From assembly GCA_017415185.1 (NCBI GenBank), contig JAFQHZ010000017.1:1-64000 (forward strand): a stretch of DNA of 64,000 nt, read 5' to 3'. Below the pieces are notes generated by a model. That model did not search any database, was not told the DNA's origin, and saw only the letters and a list, made by a program, of their open reading frames with translations. Positions within the stretch are counted from its first letter, which is position 1; every line of letters begins with the position of its first letter. A program made the position numbers and the translations under genes. This document shows, piece after piece, positions 60,152 to 64,000 of the stretch. The stretch comes from Candidatus Gastranaerophilales bacterium. Its GTDB lineage: Bacteria > Cyanobacteriota > Vampirovibrionia > Gastranaerophilales > Gastranaerophilaceae.

Positions 60152-62515
60152 ATGAAATATAGAAAAATAGCACTTAAAGAAAAACAAAATAATATTTTCC
60201 AAGCGACAAAAGATTCTCTTTTAAATGAACTTCTGTCTTTTAGGGGCTTAGAAAATGAAGCTGAAATTGAAAAATTTTTAAATCCCACAAAGAATGATTT
60301 GCTTTCTCCATATTTATTTTCAGATATGCAAAAAGCAAAAGAAAGAATATTTGAAGCAATTGAAAAGGAACAAACAATATTAATTTGGGGAGATTTCGAT
60401 TGCGATGGCGTAACTTCAAGTTCAATTTTGTATAAAGCGCTTAAAGAATTAAATGCAAAAGTTCTTTCTTTTATACCTGATAGATTGCTTCATGGTCATG
60501 GTTTAAATTCTAAAGAATTAATAAAATTAATTTCAAAAGAAAAAATAAAGCTTGTTATAACTGTCGATTGTGCTATTTCGAATGTGACAGAAGTTAATTT
60601 ATTAAAAGGTTTGGGCGTTGATACAATTATCACAGACCACCACTCAACTGACACAGAGCTTCCTAATGCTTATGCAATCATAAATCCGCAAGTTAATAGT
60701 GCAATTGTTGAAAGTGCAAGCGTTGAAGATATAACGTCTATGACATATAATTCTGGTTCCGTTGTTGCTTATAAGCTTGCAATGGCATTATTGGAAAACA
60801 ACGAAAACCAAGATTTGAAAGATGAATTGCTTGTGATTGCTTCTTGCGGAGCAGTTGCTGATGTTGTTCCTTTGCTTGGTGAAAATCGTTCTATGGTTTT
60901 TTTGACGTTGGAGCTTCTGAATAACAAAAAAGAAAAATCTTGCGCTCCAATATATGAAATATTATCAAGAAATGTTGCAGATAGACCAATAACAAGCTAC
61001 GACATAGCCTTTGTATTGGCGCCTAGAATTAATGCGGTTGGAAGATTGGCAAATGCAAAACTGTCGTTTGAATTTTTAACAACTACTCAAACAATAAAAT
61101 ATCAAATGATAATCGAACAATTAGACAATTACAACAAAATTCGTCAAGCAAAATGTGCACAAACTTACGAAGAAGTTGTTGAATATATTAATCAGCATAA
61201 GGAAGAAAAAAACAATCCTGCAATAATTTTGAAAAATCCAAATTGGCATATAGGAATTATTGGAATAGTTGCATCTAAAGTTGTTGAAGAGTTTGGAAAG
61301 CCTTGTTTTTTAATGACAGAAGACGAAAACAATAGCGCAAGATGTTCAATAAGAAGCAATGACATAATCAACGTTTACGACGTCTTAAAGGAAAATGAAG
61401 AGCTTTTCTTGGGCTTTGGCGGTCATAAGCTTGCAGGCGGATGTTCTTTTGATTTGAATAAAGTTCCTTTTGAAAAAGTAAAAGAAAATCTTTTAAAAAC
61501 AATTAAAACTCATTCTGTTGGCAAAAAAAGCGAAGATGTTTTGTATGCTGATATTGAAATAAAGCCAAATGAACTTGAATTGAATATTTTAGAAACGATT
61601 GACAGGCTTGAACCTTTCGGACAAAAAAACGAGCCCCCTATAATGGCTATGTTTGGGGTTAATTTGGATGAATTTAAATTAATCGGAAAAGAATCAAATC
61701 ATTTGAGAATGGTTTTTTCTTTTGAAGGCAGAAAAATGCAAGCGTTAAAATGGAACGAAGGCGAGCTTCAAATTCCTTTTGGAGCAAAATGCGATATTGC
61801 TTTTTATCCAAGATTAAATGATTTTAATGGCGTTAAATCAATTCAGCTTGAAATTGTTGATGTTTTTAGCGAAGAAATATCAAAACAATATAAAAACGAA
61901 TTTAAAATTTATGACCATAGAAAAAAAACAGGAATTCTTGAACAAATTGCGACTTATTTTGAGAGAGAAAGTCTTGATATTGCTGTTTTTGCAAAAACTC
62001 CTTTAACAAAAGAAAAATTATCAAAATATCAAAAAATAAAAGACAATTTTATTGAAGAATTGGATAACCATGAAGGCTTAATGTTTTTCGATTATCCATC
62101 TAACAAGGAAGAATTTGATAATATTTTGCAATCTGTTCAACCTAAAAAAATTCATTTTATGAATTGCGCAATTGATGAAAATTTGGAAAATTATATTAAA
62201 CAAATAAATGGAATGATTAAATATTGCGCAAACAAGATGGATGGAAATATTGATTTGGCAAGGTTTTCTTTTGCTTTGGGAGTTAGCGAAAATTTCATTC
62301 AAATAACTTTGGAAATTTTAGAAAATATTGGTTCTATTCATATTTTAGATATCGACAAAATGAACTATATTCAGCCCTTTAATTATGAAGAATTTAAAAA
62401 CGACACAATGTTTGAAGTTTTAAAAGAAGAGTTTGATAATATTATTAATTTCAAAAAAAATATTTTAAATTGCGATATTAAAGACATTGAAAAAATGGTT
62501 TGCGATGTTGTTTAA
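60152..62515 (+). CDS. recJ: Single-strand-specific exonuclease RecJ
   Basis: 787 residues. DHH/DHHA1 nuclease: D-F-D-C-D-G-V-T-S near 83-91 and T-D-H-H-S near 161-165 bind the two metal ions, and F-G-G-H-K-L-A-G-G near 425 is the DHHA1 motif. An OB-type DNA binding region follows, then a C-terminal extension of about 210 residues beyond the E. coli length (577), as in many Firmicutes and cyanobacterial RecJ. 5'-3' degradation of ssDNA in recombination and mismatch repair. Starts 10 bases after the upstream terminator with no evident ribosome binding site. Confidence 0.95.
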   Translation: MKYRKIALKEKQNNIFQATKDSLLNELLSFRGLENEAEIEKFLNPTKNDLLSPYLFSDMQKAKERIFEAIEKEQTILIWGDFDCDGVTSSSILYKALKELNAKVLSFIPDRLLHGHGLNSKELIKLISKEKIKLVITVDCAISNVTEVNLLKGLGVDTIITDHHSTDTELPNAYAIINPQVNSAIVESASVEDITSMTYNSGSVVAYKLAMALLENNENQDLKDELLVIASCGAVADVVPLLGENRSMVFLTLELLNNKKEKSCAPIYEILSRNVADRPITSYDIAFVLAPRINAVGRLANAKLSFEFLTTTQTIKYQMIIEQLDNYNKIRQAKCAQTYEEVVEYINQHKEEKNNPAIILKNPNWHIGIIGIVASKVVEEFGKPCFLMTEDENNSARCSIRSNDIINVYDVLKENEELFLGFGGHKLAGGCSFDLNKVPFEKVKENLLKTIKTHSVGKKSEDVLYADIEIKPNELELNILETIDRLEPFGQKNEPPIMAMFGVNLDEFKLIGKESNHLRMVFSFEGRKMQALKWNEGELQIPFGAKCDIAFYPRLNDFNGVKSIQLEIVDVFSEEISKQYKNEFKIYDHRKKTGILEQIATYFERESLDIAVFAKTPLTKEKLSKYQKIKDNFIEELDNHEGLMFFDYPSNKEEFDNILQSVQPKKIHFMNCAIDENLENYIKQINGMIKYCANKMDGNIDLARFSFALGVSENFIQITLEILENIGSIHILDIDKMNYIQPFNYEEFKNDTMFEVLKEEFDNIINFKKNILNCDIKDIEKMVCDVV

Positions 62516-62584
62516 TGTTAAAAAATGTAATAATTAGGTCAAAAGATAATTATATGCTATAAATAAAATATATAGGGGAGAATT

Positions 62585-62884
62585 ATGGCGCAAAATTCGC
62601 TGCAAGGGAATATGATAGATTCAAAAAACATTGCAAAAGTTGCAAATGTTGAGGTTAATTTGTGTGCTGAATTGGGAAGAGCGAAATTGCAATTAAAAGA
62701 CGCAATTGAATATGATACTGGCTCAATTATAACCCTTGATAAAAATAGTAACGACCCTATTGATATTTTTGTTAATGATATTTTAATTGCCAGAGGAAAA
62801 ATTGTCGCAATTGAGGATACATACGGAATTAAAATTGTAGAGATAGTTGAAAATAAAGATTTAGAAAAAAATAACCATGATTAA
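62585..62884 (+). CDS. fliN: Flagellar motor switch protein FliN (SpoA domain)
   Basis: 99 residues. SpoA/C-ring domain across about 20-90: V-E-V-N-L-C-A-E-L-G-R-A-K-L-Q-L-K-D, G-S-I-I-T-L-D-K, P-I-D-I-F-V-N-D-I-L-I-A-R-G-K-I and a closing Y-G-I-K-I-V-E-I-V match FliN well. AGGGGAG precedes the ATG. FliN, part of the flagellar C-ring, normally sits in a flagellar operon, but here it is alone with recJ upstream and a ThiF-like gene overlapping by eight bases. A non-flagellar type III secretion homologue is the alternative. Confidence 0.83.
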   Translation: MAQNSLQGNMIDSKNIAKVANVEVNLCAELGRAKLQLKDAIEYDTGSIITLDKNSNDPIDIFVNDILIARGKIVAIEDTYGIKIVEIVENKDLEKNNHD

Positions 62885-63632
62885 ATTCGACAGATATGAA
62901 AGAAATTTGGCCATCGGCGGTATATCCAAAGAACAACAAGAAAAATTGATTACATCAAAAGTTCTTGTAATGGGTGTTGGCGGTCTTGGTTCTGGCGTGG
63001 TTATGAATCTTGCAGCTATGGGTGTTGGGCAGATAAAAGTTGTTGATAGTGAAGTCATTGAAGAGACAAACTTTAATCGACAATTAATTCATAAATATAA
63101 AAATCTTGGCAGAGCAAAAGTAATGTCAGCTAAAGAATGGGTGCAAGATTTTAATCCTGACATTAAAGTTGAAATTGATAAAATTAAAATTAATGAATTA
63201 AATTATTTTAATATTGTTGAAGGTTACGATATTATTGTTGATTGTTTTGATACTTATGAATCAAAATATATGTTAAACGAAATCGCACTAAGGCACAAAA
63301 TGATTTTAATTCATGGCGGAATTCAAGGCTATTGCGGACAAGTTACAACAATTGTTCCAACAAAAACAGGTTGTTTATCTTGCGTTGTTCAAAAACCTGC
63401 TGTGTTTAATGAAGAGCCTGTATGTTCGCTTTCTCCTGTTGTGAGCGTAATTTCTGCTTTGCAAGCGCAAGAAGTTTTGAAAATTTTAACAGGTTCAGGC
63501 GAACCGCTTTTAAATAAACTTTTGATGTTTGATGGTTACAAAAGCGAATTTAAAACATTGGGATTTGCAAAAAATATTGCATGCGATGCTTGCAACAAAG
63601 AAGAAGCTATATATCAAAATATTCTTCAATAA
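62877..63632 (+). CDS. ThiF/MoeB/HesA family adenylyltransferase
   Basis: 251 residues, the length of ThiF or MoeB. ATP-binding G-V-G-G-L-G-S-G at 33-40, V-D-S-E-V-I-E near 55, F-N-R-Q-L near 63 (Arg finger region), and two zinc pairs C-L-S-C near 173 and C-D-A-C near 237. It adenylates the C-terminus of a ubiquitin-like sulfur carrier (ThiS or MoaD type). The carrier is not in the window, so thiamine and molybdopterin roles cannot be separated. Its ATG overlaps the 3' end of fliN by eight bases. Confidence 0.87.
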   Translation: MIKFDRYERNLAIGGISKEQQEKLITSKVLVMGVGGLGSGVVMNLAAMGVGQIKVVDSEVIEETNFNRQLIHKYKNLGRAKVMSAKEWVQDFNPDIKVEIDKIKINELNYFNIVEGYDIIVDCFDTYESKYMLNEIALRHKMILIHGGIQGYCGQVTTIVPTKTGCLSCVVQKPAVFNEEPVCSLSPVVSVISALQAQEVLKILTGSGEPLLNKLLMFDGYKSEFKTLGFAKNIACDACNKEEAIYQNILQ

Positions 63633-64000
63633 TTTTTTCGATATATTCGCAAGCTTTGCCATCCCCATAAGGATTTACAGCCTTAGACATTCTTTCGTAT
63701 TCGTTTTGGTTGTCTAAAAGTTCTTGAACGGTGGATGTGATTTTTTCAAATGAAGTTCCAACGAGCTTAACTCCGCCATATTGAATTGCCTCAGGGCGTT
63801 CTGTTTCATCCCTTAAAACTAAAACTGGCACGCCCAAAGTTGGGGCTTCTTCTTGAACTCCGCCTGAATCGGTTAAAATTATATGAGATTTTTTCATCAA
63901 GCTGCAAAAAGGAGCATAATCTAATGGCTCAATCAGCTTTATTCTTTCAATTCCTTCTAATATTGGTTTAACAGTGTTTCTAACATTTGGATTTAAATGA
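63607..64000 (-). CDS. wecB: UDP-N-acetylglucosamine 2-epimerase, C-terminal part
   Basis: Partial: the frame stays open to base 64000, so the start lies beyond the window. Converts UDP-GlcNAc to UDP-ManNAc for surface polysaccharides. The visible 130 residues begin H-L-N-P-N-V-R and contain E-P-L-D-Y-A-P-F, T-D-S-G-G-V-Q-E-E-A-P and R-D-E-T-E-R-P-E-A, diagnostic of the family, followed by G-D-G-K-A near the end. It converges on the ThiF-like gene with a 26-base overlap. Confidence 0.93.
   Translation of the reverse strand, partial: HLNPNVRNTVKPILEGIERIKLIEPLDYAPFCSLMKKSHIILTDSGGVQEEAPTLGVPVLVLRDETERPEAIQYGGVKLVGTSFEKITSTVQELLDNQNEYERMSKAVNPYGDGKACEYIEKIIEEYFDI

Noticed and set aside
1-64000. 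Transposases, prophage genes, restriction-modification or toxin-antitoxin modules
   Set aside because: Looked for on both strands and none found; the RelA/SpoT-like protein is the only weak toxin candidate.

Overview
This is an AT-rich (about 30% GC by eye), gene-dense chromosomal segment from a Gram-negative-type (diderm) bacterium. LptB, an LptF/G permease and a BamA-type Omp85 protein imply an outer membrane with LPS. Combined with MurT, Mini-RNase III, RNase G, FliN, AT-rich coding and large starch/glycogen enzymes, this best fits the gut Candidatus Gastranaerophilales (Vampirovibrionia/Melainabacteria, non-photosynthetic sisters of Cyanobacteria). That assignment is an inference from gene content and style, not a database match. 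No transposase, prophage or CRISPR array was seen.

Layout. 1-5113: pyrH (3' end), frr, cdsA, rnc, rpe and a UvrD/PcrA-type helicase, all on +. 5167-6630: speD (-) and an LD-carboxypeptidase (+). 6662-16014: a DNA-maintenance run of polA, a small secreted protein, priA, a tandem UvrD-like helicase and a separate PD-(D/E)XK nuclease that together resemble a rearranged AddAB. 16602-18923: a P-loop NTPase/TPR protein with rsmG behind it (-). 19128-28384: a tightly coupled four-gene operon of two unknown membrane proteins and two unusual GH13 proteins. 28409-31045: a cluster-less Hcp homologue, a small cysteine-motif protein and a Nudix-type regulator. 31188-33577: recN and nadK (-). 33662: GH77 glucanotransferase. 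35644-39698: formyltransferase, lptB, lptF/G, phosphodiester glycosidase and a pilin-like protein (-). 39759: tRNA-Lys followed by a repeat-rich, gene-free tract. 40239-48831: small unknown genes, MurT, a DUF2344 protein plus RNase G, aroA and speE. 48828-55830: a sigma-region-4-like protein, bamA, a two-component pair, Mini-RNase III and unknowns. 55950-64000: RelA/SpoT-like protein, pgi with a tandem-repeat tail, coaE, a BI-1 protein, recJ, fliN, a ThiF/MoeB protein and partial wecB.

How the genes work together. Two GH13 proteins, GH77 and Pgi form the outline of an intracellular alpha-glucan to fructose-6-phosphate route. SpeD and SpeE supply spermidine. PolA, PriA, the AddAB-like pair, RecN and RecJ cover replication restart and break repair. 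LptB/LptFG, BamA, MurT, the carboxypeptidase and CdsA build or remodel the envelope.

The most striking signals are: (1) at least ten genes with a -10 hexamer, exactly six bases, then ATG, which predicts leaderless mRNAs; (2) short structured repeats that duplicate the 3' end of pgi and of tRNA-Lys, including a hairpin whose stem sequence changes completely between copies while staying self-complementary; (3) an operon of unknown membrane proteins with an oversized GH13 protein; (4) a short N-terminal F-K-G/F-G motif on otherwise unrelated proteins; (5) an Hcp homologue that has lost all its hybrid-cluster ligands.
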